Shown: positions 30,098-39,917 of the stretch, one piece after another
How the letters are laid out: each line of letters opens with the position of its first letter
Numbering within the stretch: position 1 is the stretch's first letter
DNA from: Castellaniella daejeonensis
GTDB taxonomy: Bacteria; Pseudomonadota; Gammaproteobacteria; Burkholderiales; Burkholderiaceae_B
NCBI RefSeq assembly: GCF_039523555.1
Contig: NZ_BAAAFN010000015.1
Span: 773,720 to 837,719, forward strand
DNA: 64,000 nt
Direction of reading: 5' to 3'
Position numbers and translations under genes: made by a program
The notes under the pieces: generated by a model
The model's input: the letters and a program-made list of their open reading frames with translations, nothing else
Databases searched by the model: none
What the model was told of the DNA's origin: nothing

Positions 30098-30568
30098 TTG
30101 ACCTCAACTCAAGCCGCGCAGCATGTCCGGCCGGACTCTTACGTCACGCTGCACTACCGCATCGAACTGCTGACGGGCCCCGGCGCCGGCACCGTCTTCG
30201 TCGACACCTTCCTGGATCGGCCCGCCACCCTGCAGATGGGCATCGGCCAATGGGCGCCGGGCATCGAGGCCCTGCTGCTGGAACGCGCAGAAGGCGAGCA
30301 CTTCACCGCCGACCTGCCGGCCGCCCAGGCCTACGGCGAACGCAACCCCGAACTGCTGCGCTGGGTCGGGCGCGACGAAATGGCGCGCAACGCGCCGCCC
30401 GACACCGAATTCGAGGCGGGCGACATGGTCGAATTCGTGGCACCCAACGGCGGCCGCTATTCCGGCGTGCTCAAGACCCTGCGGGACGACGCGGCCCTGT
30501 TCGACTTCAACCATCCCCTGGCGGGCATCGACCTGCAGGTCGAAGTCAAGATCCTGGGGGTGCTGTGA
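30098..30568 (+). CDS. fkpB: FKBP-type peptidyl-prolyl isomerase (SlpA/FkpB-like)
   Basis: A 156-residue cytosolic FKBP with an insert-in-flap domain, the SlpA type. Landmarks are VTLHYRIELLTGPG, VFVDTFLDRPATLQMGIGQW-like core (in parts: VFVDTF, LQMGIGQWAPGIEALLL) and AYGERNPELL. The TTG at 30098 is taken as start, with GGGGG about eight bases upstream. The stop TGA overlaps a GTG of the next frame. The fkpB-ispH pair is conserved from E. coli to Burkholderiales. Confidence 0.9.
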   Translation: MTSTQAAQHVRPDSYVTLHYRIELLTGPGAGTVFVDTFLDRPATLQMGIGQWAPGIEALLLERAEGEHFTADLPAAQAYGERNPELLRWVGRDEMARNAPPDTEFEAGDMVEFVAPNGGRYSGVLKTLRDDAALFDFNHPLAGIDLQVEVKILGVL

Positions 30569-30582
30569 TCGAGGACCGCTCC

Positions 30583-31551
30583 ATGCCTGCGCTGTCCGGT
30601 GGCGAGGCTGCCGGCGCCGAGATCGTCCTGGCACAGCCGCGCGGTTTCTGCGCCGGCGTGGACCGGGCCATCGAGATCGTCGAGCGCGCACTGGAAATCC
30701 ACGGGGCGCCGATCTACGTGCGCCACGAAATCGTGCACAACCGCTACGTGGTCGAAGACCTGCGCGCCAAGGGCGCCGTCTTCATCGACGAACTCGAAGA
30801 CGCCCCCGCAGGCGCGATCGTGATCTTCTCGGCGCACGGCGTCTCGCGCGCCGTCCGCGCCGAGGCCGAACAGCGCGGTCAGCGCATCTTCGACGCCACG
30901 TGTCCGCTGGTCACCAAGGTCCACGTCGAGGTCGCCCGCATGCGCAAGGAAGGCCGCGAGGTCATCATGATCGGCCACCGGGGGCACCCCGAAGTCGAGG
31001 GCACGCTGGGCCAGGCCGACGACGGCATGTATCTGGTCGAGTCGGTGGAAGACGTCCAGGCCCTCCAGGTCCGTGATCCGGACCGGCTTGCCTTCGTGAC
31101 CCAGACCACGCTGTCCATCGACGATGCCGCCCAGGTGGCGGCCGCCTTGCGCGCGCGCTTTCCCGGGATCGCCGAGCCCAAGAAAAGCGACATCTGCTAC
31201 GCCACGCAGAATCGCCAGGATGCCGTGCGCGTCATGGCGCCCCAATGCGATCTGGTGCTGGTGGTCGGCAGTCCGAACAGTTCCAATTCCAACCGGCTGC
31301 GCGAAGTGGCCGAGCGCAAGGGCGTGACCGCCTACCTGATCGACGATCCCGGCATGATCGATCCCGAATGGCTGCGCGACGCCCGGCGCGTCGGCGTGAC
31401 TGCCGGGGCTTCCGCGCCTGAAGTCCTGGTGCGGCAGGTGATCGACCGCCTGAAAGAACTGGGCGCGCGTTCCGTGCGCCCCCTGGACGGGGTGCGCGAG
31501 CAGGTCGCCTTTCCCCTGCCGCGCGAACTGTCCCGCAAACGGGTGGAATGA
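30583..31551 (+). CDS. ispH: 4-hydroxy-3-methylbut-2-enyl diphosphate reductase
   Basis: An iron-sulfur enzyme for the last step of the MEP isoprenoid pathway, making IPP and DMAPP. The three cluster cysteines are visible in PRGFCAGVDRAI, FDATCPLVTKVH and DICYATQNRQ. With the ATG at 30583, preceded by GAGGA, it has 322 residues; a GTG at 30565 overlapping the fkpB stop (GTGA) would add six residues and cannot be excluded. Its own stop overlaps the next gene as ATGA. Confidence 0.97.
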   Translation: MPALSGGEAAGAEIVLAQPRGFCAGVDRAIEIVERALEIHGAPIYVRHEIVHNRYVVEDLRAKGAVFIDELEDAPAGAIVIFSAHGVSRAVRAEAEQRGQRIFDATCPLVTKVHVEVARMRKEGREVIMIGHRGHPEVEGTLGQADDGMYLVESVEDVQALQVRDPDRLAFVTQTTLSIDDAAQVAAALRARFPGIAEPKKSDICYATQNRQDAVRVMAPQCDLVLVVGSPNSSNSNRLREVAERKGVTAYLIDDPGMIDPEWLRDARRVGVTAGASAPEVLVRQVIDRLKELGARSVRPLDGVREQVAFPLPRELSRKRVE

Positions 31552-32447
31552 CCATGAAGATCGGATTCTGTGGCCTGGGCCGCATGGGCGTGCCCATGGT
31601 GCGGCGGCTGTTGCAGGCCGGGCACGAGGTCCATGTGTGGAACCGCTCGCCCGGCCCCCTGCGCGATATCCAGGCGGCCGGGGCCCGGGTCGGCGCCAGC
31701 CCGCGCGAGCTGGGCGAGCGGTGTGCCTGGGTCGCACTGTGCCTGTTCGACGCGGCGGCGGTGCGTGACGTGGTGTTCGGCCCCGACGGCCTGGCGCAGG
31801 CCGCGACGCTGGAATTGCTGATCGATCATTCCTCGATCCCGCCGGACGAGACCCGTGAATTTTCCGGGCGGCTTGCCCGGGCCAACGGCGCCGTCTGGCT
31901 GGATGCGCCGGTGTCCGGCGGCACCGGCGGCGCCGCGGCGGGCACCCTGGCCATCATGGCGGGCGGCCCGGCCGATGTCTGCGCCCGGGCGACGCCGCTG
32001 CTCATGGCCTATGCCAGCCGCGTGACCCACATGGGGCCGGTGGGCAGCGGCCAGGTGGCCAAGCTCTGCAACCAGACCATCGTCACCACCACGGTCGCCG
32101 CCATCGCCGAATCCATCGCCCTGGCGCGGGATGCCGGCGTCGATGCGGCCCGCCTGGCCGAAGCCCTGGCGGGCGGCTGGGCCGATTCCACGCTGCTGCA
32201 GATCTTCGTGCCGCGCATGACCCAGGCGCCCGGGCCCGCGCAGGCCACCCTGGACACCATGCTCAAGGACCTGGATACCGTGGCCGCGCTGGCGCGCGCC
32301 CAGGGGACCGCCATGCCGGTGGCCACCGCAGCCGGGCAAAGCTACCGCCTGGCCAGCCGCCGGGGCCTGGGGGCAGAAGACGCCGCGCAACTGATCCGGT
32401 TGCATGACCGCGCCTCCGGGCGCACCGACGGAGTAGATTCCCCATGA
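31548..32447 (+). CDS. NAD(P)-dependent beta-hydroxyacid dehydrogenase family protein
   Basis: A 299-residue (or 297 from ATG 31554) dehydrogenase of the 3-hydroxyisobutyrate/tartronate semialdehyde family. The Rossmann motif GFCGLGRMGVPM is at the start, the substrate signature DAPVSGGTGGAAAGTL lies near residue 120, and the catalytic lysine is in GQVAKLCNQ. The substrate cannot be assigned. It overlaps ispH by four bases and the next gene by four bases, so the cluster from fkpB to the DUF945 gene is likely one transcript. Confidence 0.87.
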   Translation: MTMKIGFCGLGRMGVPMVRRLLQAGHEVHVWNRSPGPLRDIQAAGARVGASPRELGERCAWVALCLFDAAAVRDVVFGPDGLAQAATLELLIDHSSIPPDETREFSGRLARANGAVWLDAPVSGGTGGAAAGTLAIMAGGPADVCARATPLLMAYASRVTHMGPVGSGQVAKLCNQTIVTTTVAAIAESIALARDAGVDAARLAEALAGGWADSTLLQIFVPRMTQAPGPAQATLDTMLKDLDTVAALARAQGTAMPVATAAGQSYRLASRRGLGAEDAAQLIRLHDRASGRTDGVDSP

Positions 32448-33889
32448 CCCGACGTTCCCTGAAGACCGCAGCCGGCCTGGCGGCCGTCCTGGCACTCGCT
32501 TACACGGGTTCTTCCTGGTATGCCGGTCGCCTGGCGCAGGAACGCATCGAGGCCTGGGTGGCGCAGGCCAACCAGGAAATCGCCGCTCAGTGGTCGTCTC
32601 CCGACCCGCATCCCGTCCTGTCGATCCAGGAATACCGGCGCGGGGTGTTTTCCTCGGACGTCCGCTACGTCTTCCAGTTCCGCGACGACGAAGGCCGGGA
32701 CCAGAACCTGGGCCTGCATGACGCCCTGGCGCACGGTCCCTGGCCGTGGGCCGCCGTGCGCCAGGGCGAATGGCGGCCCATCGCCGCCCTGAGCCTGATC
32801 GAACCCTTGCCGGGCGCGTTGTGGCAGCCCTGGTTCGATGCGCAGCCGGCCGGCCAGGCACCCTGGACGCTGCAGTCCAGGATCGGTTTCGACGGGCGTG
32901 TCGCGGCGGTCTGGCGCCTGCAGCCGGTCCGGCTGGCCGGCGACCGGCTGGATTTCAGCGGCGGCGAGGCACAGATCGACTACGATCCCCGCACGCGCGA
33001 GGCCACCGTATCCGGGCACGCCGACCAACTGGCCGCGTTCGATGCCGATTCCGGGGTCCGGGTGCGGTTCGAAGGCCTGGATTTCGACGGCCGCACGACC
33101 CGCAGCGGCGAGACCGACCTGCAATCCCGCCAGCAGGCCAGGTTCGGACGCATCCATCTCGACGTGCCCGATGCGCCCCAGGTGGCATTCGTGGGCCCGT
33201 CGCTGCGTTCCGATTCCGCCCGCACGGGCAGTCTGCTGGACAGCCGCCTTTCCTACGACCTGGGCCAACTTCAGGTCGACCGCCAGGACCTGGGCCGGAT
33301 CACGCTGGCCCTGACCGCCGAGCACCTGGATGTGCCGGGGCTGCAGGCCCTGAGCAGCGAACTGGAGCGGTTGAGCGGCACGGCCGAATCCGACGAGGGC
33401 CTGTCCGAACAGGACCAGCAGCGGTTGCGCGCCCTGGCCGTGCCGATCCTGGCGGCCGGTCCGCGCCTGTCGCTCGATGCCCTGCGCTGGGAAACGCCCC
33501 AGGGCACGAGCGAGCTCAAGGCTCTGGCCGAGTTCCGGCCGGCGCCCGAAGACGCCCCCGCGGACCTGGGCGGGCTGATCGAAAGCGGCATCCGGCAATT
33601 GTCGGCGCATCTGAGCCTTTCCAAACCCATGCTGCTGCAGGTCGTGCGCCAGACGCAGCAGGGAGAAGGCAGCCCCGACATGACCGTGGCGCTGGTCAGC
33701 ATGCTGTTCGACCAGTACACCGGCCGGCTGGAACGGCAGGGCCTGGTGCAGCGCCAGGGCGATACCCTCACGGCCGATTTCCGCTATGCCGACGGCCAGG
33801 TCGCGGCCAATGGCCGGGCCCTGTCGCCGGACGAGTTCGCCGCGCTGTTCGGCGGGCTGGCAGGCATGGGAGAGAGCCTGGGCGAATGA
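32444..33889 (+). CDS. DUF945 (YdgA-like) family protein
   Basis: A 481-residue protein of the DUF945/YdgA family, of unknown function. A single N-terminal hydrophobic segment (residues 8-24, ending SSWYAGRLAQERI) is either a membrane anchor or signal. The remainder is hydrophilic and predicted periplasmic, with the family FSSDVRYVFQF strand near residue 70. It begins inside the previous stop (ATGA). No catalytic motif is visible. Confidence 0.82.
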   Translation: MTRRSLKTAAGLAAVLALAYTGSSWYAGRLAQERIEAWVAQANQEIAAQWSSPDPHPVLSIQEYRRGVFSSDVRYVFQFRDDEGRDQNLGLHDALAHGPWPWAAVRQGEWRPIAALSLIEPLPGALWQPWFDAQPAGQAPWTLQSRIGFDGRVAAVWRLQPVRLAGDRLDFSGGEAQIDYDPRTREATVSGHADQLAAFDADSGVRVRFEGLDFDGRTTRSGETDLQSRQQARFGRIHLDVPDAPQVAFVGPSLRSDSARTGSLLDSRLSYDLGQLQVDRQDLGRITLALTAEHLDVPGLQALSSELERLSGTAESDEGLSEQDQQRLRALAVPILAAGPRLSLDALRWETPQGTSELKALAEFRPAPEDAPADLGGLIESGIRQLSAHLSLSKPMLLQVVRQTQQGEGSPDMTVALVSMLFDQYTGRLERQGLVQRQGDTLTADFRYADGQVAANGRALSPDEFAALFGGLAGMGESLGE

Positions 33890-34076
33890 ACCAGGCAGCC
33901 CGGGGCGGCGTTTCGCGAAAATTGCGCGGATCCCGACTCGGGTAATCCTTGATGCCCAGACCCTGGAGTGTGTTGGGTTTTCTGTGCTATGTTTCAAAAA
34001 ATTTAGAGCAGAGAAGCAATACAACCCTGCCATCGAGTTTTTACGCCCACTCGTGGTCACACTCAAAGAGGTAACG

Positions 34077-35675
34077 ATGAACAAGATCTTCAAGCGGACG
34101 CTGGGCCTGGCCCTGGTGTCCATGGCCATGGCGAGTGCGCAGGCCGCCACCACGACCTACGTCTACTGTTCCGAAGGTTCACCCGAAGGCTTCAACGCCG
34201 CGTTCTTCACGGCGGGCACGACCAACGACGCGACCCACCCCGTCTTCGACCGCCTGGTCGAATTCAAGGCCGGCACCACCGAAACCGTGCCCGGCCTGGC
34301 CGAATCCTGGGACGTCAGCGAAGACGGCAAGATCTACACCTTCCATCTGCGCAAGGGCGTGAAATTCCACTCCAGCAAACTCTTCAAGCCCAGCCGCGAC
34401 TTCAACGCCGACGACGTGCTGTTCTCGTTCCTGCGCCAGAAGGACGCCAACCACCCCTACCACAAGGTCTCGAACGGCGCCTACCAGTACTTCGAGGGCA
34501 TGGGCATGGGCAAGCTCATCGACCGCATCGAAAAGGTCGACGACCATACCGTCCGCTTCGTCCTGAACCGTCCCGAAGCCCCGTTCATCGCCAACCTGGG
34601 CATGGACTTCGCTTCCATACAGTCGGCCGAATACGCTGACGCCATGATGAAGGCGGGCACCCCGACCAAGGTCGACACCGATCCCATCGGCACCGGGCCC
34701 TTCGAGTTCGTCACCTACCAGAAAGACGCGCGCATCCTGTACAAGGCGTTCAAGGACTACTGGGGCGACCAGCCCAAGGTCGATCGCCTGGTGTTCGCCA
34801 TCACGCCCGACGCCTCGGTGCGCTACGCCAAGCTGCAGAAGAACGAATGCCAGTCCATGCCGTATCCGAACCCGGCCGATCTGGATTCGATGCGCAAGGA
34901 CCAGAACGTCCAGTTGCTGGAGCAGGCCGGCCTGAATGTCGGCTACCTGTCGTTCAACACCGAGAAGAAGCCCTTCACCGACGTGCGTGTGCGTCAGGCG
35001 CTGTCCATGGCGATCGACAAGCCCGCCATCATCGCCGCCGTCTTCCAGGGCGCGGGCCAGCCGGCCAAGAACCTGCTGCCGCCCACGATGTGGAGCTACA
35101 ACGATGCCGTCCAGGATTGGCCGCACGATGTGGCCAAGGCCAAGGCCCTGCTGGCCGAGGCCGGCTATGCGGACGGCTTCGAGACCGATCTGTGGGCCAT
35201 GCCGGTGCAGCGCCCGTACAATCCCAACGCGCGGCGCATGGCCGAGATGATCCAGTCCGACTGGGCCAAGATCGGCGTCAAGGCCAAGATCGTCACTTAC
35301 GAATGGGGCGAATACCTGAAGCGCACCAAGGCCGGCGAGCATCAGACCATGCTGATCGGCTGGACGGGCGACAACGGCGATCCGGACAACTTCCTGGCGA
35401 CGCTGTTCAGCTGCGACGCGGCCAAGGACGGCTCCAATTATTCCCGCTGGTGCTACAAGCCCTTCGAGGACCTGATCCAGCCGGCGCGCGCCACGTCGGA
35501 TCACGCCAAGCGCGTGGAGCTGTACAAGCAGGCCCAGGTGGTGATGCATGAACAGGCTCCGGCCGTCATGATCGCGCACTCCACCGTGTTCGAGCCCCTG
35601 CGCAAAGAGGTCAAGGGCTACACCGTGTCGCCCGTGGGCCGCCACATCTTCGACCACGTCAGCATCGGCAAGTAA
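34077..35675 (+). CDS. dppA: Dipeptide/oligopeptide ABC transporter substrate-binding protein
   Basis: A periplasmic SBP of the extracellular solute-binding family 5, 532 residues. The Sec signal peptide covers residues 1-22 (ending SAQA), followed by TTYVYCSEGSPEGFN, typical of DppA. GNGDPDNFLATLFSC-like and YKPFEDLI segments are also DppA-like. The ATG at 34077 is preceded by AAAGAGG. The longer frame upstream to 33786 runs through the non-coding leader. It is the first gene of a complete dppABCDF system importing peptides (or, in some bacteria, heme or aminolevulinate). Confidence 0.92.
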   Translation: MNKIFKRTLGLALVSMAMASAQAATTTYVYCSEGSPEGFNAAFFTAGTTNDATHPVFDRLVEFKAGTTETVPGLAESWDVSEDGKIYTFHLRKGVKFHSSKLFKPSRDFNADDVLFSFLRQKDANHPYHKVSNGAYQYFEGMGMGKLIDRIEKVDDHTVRFVLNRPEAPFIANLGMDFASIQSAEYADAMMKAGTPTKVDTDPIGTGPFEFVTYQKDARILYKAFKDYWGDQPKVDRLVFAITPDASVRYAKLQKNECQSMPYPNPADLDSMRKDQNVQLLEQAGLNVGYLSFNTEKKPFTDVRVRQALSMAIDKPAIIAAVFQGAGQPAKNLLPPTMWSYNDAVQDWPHDVAKAKALLAEAGYADGFETDLWAMPVQRPYNPNARRMAEMIQSDWAKIGVKAKIVTYEWGEYLKRTKAGEHQTMLIGWTGDNGDPDNFLATLFSCDAAKDGSNYSRWCYKPFEDLIQPARATSDHAKRVELYKQAQVVMHEQAPAVMIAHSTVFEPLRKEVKGYTVSPVGRHIFDHVSIGK

Positions 35676-35782
35676 TCACGCCGCCGACCCGCGCCTCGCG
35701 TCCCGCGCCTGCCCCGCAGGCGGCGCCGGGGCGCGGGCGCCATTTCCCCTGATCCCTCCTTCCGAAGGGACGTTCGCGCCTC

Positions 35783-36811
35783 ATGCTTTCCTTCATCCTC
35801 AAACGCGTCGGCCTGGCCATCCCGACGTTCATCGGCATCACGCTGCTGACCTTTGCGTTCATCCACCTGATTCCCGGCGATCCGGTGATGATCATGGCGG
35901 GCGAGCGCGGCCTGTCTCCCGAGCGCCACGCGGCCATGATGGCCCAGCTGGGCCTGGACCAGCCGCTGTGGACGCAGTACGGCCATTACATCTGGAACGT
36001 GCTGCATGGCGACCTGGGAACCTCGCTGACCACCCGTGAGCCGATCTGGTCCGAGTTCGTGCCCCGTTTCCAGGCCACGCTGGAACTGAGCATCGTCGCC
36101 ATGGCGATCGCGCTGGCGATCGGCATCCCCGTCGGGGTGCTGGCCGCGGTCAAGCGCGGCTCGCTGTTCGACCATGCCGCCATCACCGCCGCCCTGACGG
36201 GGTATTCCATGCCGGTATTCTGGTGGGGGCTGATGCTGATCATGCTGGTCTCGGTGCAGCTGGACCTGATGCCGGTTTCCGGCCGCGTCAGCGCCGCGGT
36301 GTTCCTGGATCCCGACAACCCGCTGACCGGCTTCATGCTGATCGATACGCTGCTGTTCGGCGAAGAGGGCAATTTCCTGGATGCCCTGCATCACATCATG
36401 CTGCCGGCCTTCGTGCTGGGCACGATCCCGCTGGCGGTGATCGTGCGCATGACGCGGTCCTCGATGCTGGAGGTCCTGAACGAGGACTACATCCGCACCG
36501 CGCGGGCCAAGGGCCTGTCGCGCCTGCGCGTGGTCGTGGTGCACGCCCTGCGCAACGCCCTGCTGCCGGTCCTGACGGTGATCGGGCTGCAGGTCGGCGT
36601 GCTCATGGTCGGTGCAATCCTGACCGAAACCATCTTTTCCTGGCCGGGGGTCGGGCGCTGGCTGATCTACGGGCTGGAGCAGCGCGACTATCCGGTCGTC
36701 CAGGGCGGCGTGCTGATGGTCGCCACCCTTATCATCATCGTCAACATGTGCGTCGATATCCTGTACGGGCTGGCCGATCCCCGCATCCGTCACCGCCGGG
36801 GGAGGAACTGA
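35783..36811 (+). CDS. dppB: Dipeptide ABC transporter permease DppB
   Basis: A 342-residue inner-membrane permease with about six helices. It starts MLSFILKRVGLAIPTFIGITLL, the DppB N-terminal helix, and has the EAA-loop segment YIRTARAKGLS about residue 240. It lies 107 bases after dppA and 1 base before dppC. The dppA-dppB gap is the longest in the operon, a place where transcript levels may step down. Confidence 0.94.
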   Translation: MLSFILKRVGLAIPTFIGITLLTFAFIHLIPGDPVMIMAGERGLSPERHAAMMAQLGLDQPLWTQYGHYIWNVLHGDLGTSLTTREPIWSEFVPRFQATLELSIVAMAIALAIGIPVGVLAAVKRGSLFDHAAITAALTGYSMPVFWWGLMLIMLVSVQLDLMPVSGRVSAAVFLDPDNPLTGFMLIDTLLFGEEGNFLDALHHIMLPAFVLGTIPLAVIVRMTRSSMLEVLNEDYIRTARAKGLSRLRVVVVHALRNALLPVLTVIGLQVGVLMVGAILTETIFSWPGVGRWLIYGLEQRDYPVVQGGVLMVATLIIIVNMCVDILYGLADPRIRHRRGRN

Positions 36812-36812
36812 C

Positions 36813-37706
36813 ATGAACACGACCGCAACCACGGCCATCCCGGCGCCGCCGGGGCCGTTCAAGTCTTTCTGGCAGGATTTCCGCCGCAACCGCGGCGCGC
36901 TGATCGGGCTGTACTACATCGTGGCCATGCTGCTGATCGCAGTCTTCGCGGGGCTGGTCGCGCCGCACGACCCGTCCATGCAGTATCGCGACGCCCTGCT
37001 GCAGCCGCCCGCCTGGCTCGACGGCGGTTCCTGGCGCTTCGTGCTGGGCACCGACGACGTGGGCCGCGACATCCTGTCGCGCCTGATCCATGGTGCGCGG
37101 CTGTCGCTGCTGGTCGGGTTCCTGGTGGTCAGCGTATCGCTGGTGCTGGGCATCTTCTTCGGGGTCATTGCCGGTTATGCGGGCGGCATCGTCGACATCG
37201 CCATCATGCGCCTGGTGGACATCATGCTCGCCCTGCCCAGCCTGCTGATGGCGCTGGTGCTGGTGGCCATCTTCGGCCCCTCGATCGTCAATGCGTCCCT
37301 GGCGCTCAGTTTCGTGGCGTTGCCGCACTACGTGCGCCTGACGCGCGCGGCCGTGCTGCGCGAGATGACCTGCGACTACGTGATCGCCTCGCGCGTGGTC
37401 GGGGCGGGCGCCTGGCGGCAGATGTTCGTCAACATCCTGCCCAACTGCCTGGCGCCGCTCATCGTGCAGGCGTCCCTGGGCTTTTCCAACGCCATCCTGG
37501 ACATGGCCGCACTGGGCTTCCTGGGCATGGGCGCACAGCCGCCCACTCCCGAATGGGGCACCATGCTGGCCAACGTACTGCAGTTTGCCCAGAGCGCCTG
37601 GTGGGTCGTGACCTTTCCGGGCCTGGCCATCCTGCTGGCGGTGCTGGCCTTCAACCTGATGGGCGACGGACTGCGCGACGCCCTCGATCCGCGCCTGAAA
37701 GTCTAG
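36813..37706 (+). CDS. dppC: Dipeptide ABC transporter permease DppC
   Basis: A 297-residue permease partner of DppB. Family features are FWQDFRRNRGALIGL at the N-terminus, LGTDDVGRDILSRLIHGARLSL (in parts: LGTDDVGRDILSR, LIHGARLSL) near residue 75 and an EAA loop DYVIASRVVGAGAWRQMF. The gene ends with RDALDPRLKV, as is usual for DppC. It starts one base after dppB. Confidence 0.95.
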   Translation: MNTTATTAIPAPPGPFKSFWQDFRRNRGALIGLYYIVAMLLIAVFAGLVAPHDPSMQYRDALLQPPAWLDGGSWRFVLGTDDVGRDILSRLIHGARLSLLVGFLVVSVSLVLGIFFGVIAGYAGGIVDIAIMRLVDIMLALPSLLMALVLVAIFGPSIVNASLALSFVALPHYVRLTRAAVLREMTCDYVIASRVVGAGAWRQMFVNILPNCLAPLIVQASLGFSNAILDMAALGFLGMGAQPPTPEWGTMLANVLQFAQSAWWVVTFPGLAILLAVLAFNLMGDGLRDALDPRLKV

Positions 37707-37834
37707 GGCACGCTCACGCTAACCAAGGAGTCGCGAAGCCATGAGGAATCCGGCTGAACGAGGCGCCCGGCGCGGGGCGCGGGCCGATGCGCGCGATCGT
37801 GCGCATCATCTGCATCATTTTCAAGGAACGGAAC

Positions 37835-38830
37835 ATGCTTGAAGTCCGGAATCTGTCCGTGCATTTCGGCGAGGAATCCGCGCCCTTCAAGGCCGTGGAC
37901 CGCATCAGCTATCACGTCGAGGCCGGCGAGGTGGTCGGCCTGGTCGGGGAATCGGGTTCGGGGAAATCCGTCAGCTCCCTGGCCCTGATGGGGCTGATCG
38001 ATTTCCCGGGCCGGGTGCGGGCCGATGCACTGCGCTTCGATGGCCAGGACCTGCTGCGCATGCCGGAAAAGCAGCGCCGCACGCTGATCGGCTCCGAAGT
38101 CTCGATGATCTTCCAGGATCCGATGACCAGCCTGAACCCCTGCTATACGGTGGAATACCAGATCACCGAGGCCTTGCGCGCCCACGGCGGCGGTTCGCGG
38201 CGCGCGCTGCGGTCCCGGGTGATCGAGCTGCTGGAGCAGGTGGGTATCCCCGACCCCGAATCACGCCTGCGGGCCTATCCGCACCAGCTGTCGGGCGGCA
38301 TGAGCCAGCGCGTCATGATCGCCATGGCGATCGCCTGCAAGCCGCGTCTGCTGATCGCCGACGAGCCGACCACGGCCCTGGACGTGACCATCCAGGCCCA
38401 GATCATGGACCTGCTGCTGTCCCTGCAGCGCAGCGAGGGGCTGGGCCTGGTGCTGATCACACACGACCTGGCCCTGGTGGCCGAGGCCGCCGACCGCATC
38501 CTGGTCATGTACGCCGGCCAGCTGGTGGAATCGGGACCGGCGGCAGAGATCTTCCGCCACCCGCGCCATCCCTATACCCAGGCGTTGCTGCGGGCGCTGC
38601 CGGAATTTTCCCGGGGCGCCGAGCGCCTGGTGTCGCTGCCGGGCGTGGTCCCGGGGCGCTATGACCGGCCACAGGGCTGCCTGCTCAGCCCGCGCTGCCC
38701 CTATGCCACCGATGCATGCCGCCTGCGCGAGCCGGAACTGGCCGGGCCGCAGGACAGGCAGGTCAAATGCCATACCCCGCTGGACGACGCCGGCCAGCCG
38801 GTGCGCGCCGCGCAGGAGATTCCCGCATGA
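37835..38830 (+). CDS. dppD: Dipeptide ABC transporter ATPase DppD
   Basis: A 331-residue ATPase. Walker A is GESGSGKSV, the Q-loop is MIFQDPMTSLNP, the signature LSGGMSQRVMIAMAI and Walker B LLIADEPTTALD. The C-terminal oligopeptide-type extension holds the cysteine set RCPYA...C...KCHTP that binds an iron-sulfur or metal site in this family. The ATG at 37835 follows AAGGAA; an in-frame ATG at 37787 would add 16 unrelated residues. It overlaps dppF by four bases. Confidence 0.94.
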   Translation: MLEVRNLSVHFGEESAPFKAVDRISYHVEAGEVVGLVGESGSGKSVSSLALMGLIDFPGRVRADALRFDGQDLLRMPEKQRRTLIGSEVSMIFQDPMTSLNPCYTVEYQITEALRAHGGGSRRALRSRVIELLEQVGIPDPESRLRAYPHQLSGGMSQRVMIAMAIACKPRLLIADEPTTALDVTIQAQIMDLLLSLQRSEGLGLVLITHDLALVAEAADRILVMYAGQLVESGPAAEIFRHPRHPYTQALLRALPEFSRGAERLVSLPGVVPGRYDRPQGCLLSPRCPYATDACRLREPELAGPQDRQVKCHTPLDDAGQPVRAAQEIPA

Positions 38831-39840
38831 CGACAGAACAGGAAAAAGCCGCCGCCGGCGAACCGGTGCTGCAGGCCATCGACCTCAAGCGCCATTACGC
38901 CGTGGATGGCGGCTTTCTCAAGCCCGCGAAGACCGTCAAGGCCCTGGACGGGGTGTCCTTCAGCCTGCAGGCCGGCCGCACGCTGGCGGTGGTCGGTGAA
39001 TCGGGTTGCGGCAAATCCACGCTGGCCCGGGTGCTGACCATGATCGAGCCGCCGAGCGCCGGCCAGCTGCTGTACCGGGGGCAGGACGTGTCCCAGGCCG
39101 ATCCGGCCCTGGCAAAGCTGCGCCGCCGCAAGATCCAGATCATCTTCCAGAATCCCTATGCCTCGCTCAATCCGCGCAAGCGCATCGGCGACATCCTGGA
39201 AGAGCCCCTGCTGATCAATACCCGGCTGGATGCCCGCGAGCGCCGGGAGCGCGGCCAGGCCATGATGGCGCGGGTCGGGCTCAGGCCCGAACACTACAGC
39301 CGCTATCCGCACATGTTCTCCGGGGGCCAGCGCCAGCGCATCGCCATTGCGCGGGGCCTGATGCTGGATCCCGAGATACTCGTCGCCGACGAGGCCGTTT
39401 CCGCGCTGGATGTGTCGGTGCGTGCCCAGGTGCTGAACCTGATGCAGGACCTGCAGCGGGATCTGGGCCTGTCCTATGTGTTCATTTCCCATGATCTGTC
39501 GGTCGTCGAGCACCTGGCCGACGAAGTCATGGTCATGTACCTGGGCCGGGTGGTGGAGCAGGGCACCAAGGAAGCGATCTTCGGCCGGCCCCTGCATCCC
39601 TATACCCAGGCACTGCTGTCGGCCACACCGCGGCTGAACGAGGCCGCCCGGCGCGAACGCATCAAACTGTCGGGCGAGCTGCCCAGCCCGCTCGATCCTC
39701 CGCCGGGCTGTCCTTTCAGCTCCCGCTGCCACCGGGTCATGCCGGTGTGCAGCCAGCGCCTGCCGGCCCTGATGCAGCAGGGCGGGCGGCAGGTGGCCTG
39801 CTTTGCCGTCGAACAGGACCTCGGCGCTTCGGCGCCGTAG
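38827..39840 (+). CDS. dppF: Dipeptide ABC transporter ATPase DppF
   Basis: A 337-residue ATPase, the second of the pair. Walker A is GESGCGKST, Q-loop IIFQNPYASLNPRKR, signature FSGGQRQRIAIARGL and Walker B ILVADEAVSALD. The C-terminal extension has the CPFSSRC...C...C cysteine pattern of the family. The ATG at 38827 overlaps the dppD stop. It ends the dpp operon; the HIT gene follows after 77 bases. Confidence 0.94.
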   Translation: MTTEQEKAAAGEPVLQAIDLKRHYAVDGGFLKPAKTVKALDGVSFSLQAGRTLAVVGESGCGKSTLARVLTMIEPPSAGQLLYRGQDVSQADPALAKLRRRKIQIIFQNPYASLNPRKRIGDILEEPLLINTRLDARERRERGQAMMARVGLRPEHYSRYPHMFSGGQRQRIAIARGLMLDPEILVADEAVSALDVSVRAQVLNLMQDLQRDLGLSYVFISHDLSVVEHLADEVMVMYLGRVVEQGTKEAIFGRPLHPYTQALLSATPRLNEAARRERIKLSGELPSPLDPPPGCPFSSRCHRVMPVCSQRLPALMQQGGRQVACFAVEQDLGASAP

Positions 39841-39917
39841 GCTTTGCGCGGTTGATGTGCTACCGTGGCCGGACCGAATCCCGGCCCGGCGGCGGGCCCC
39901 ACCGGAGCGCGACCTTC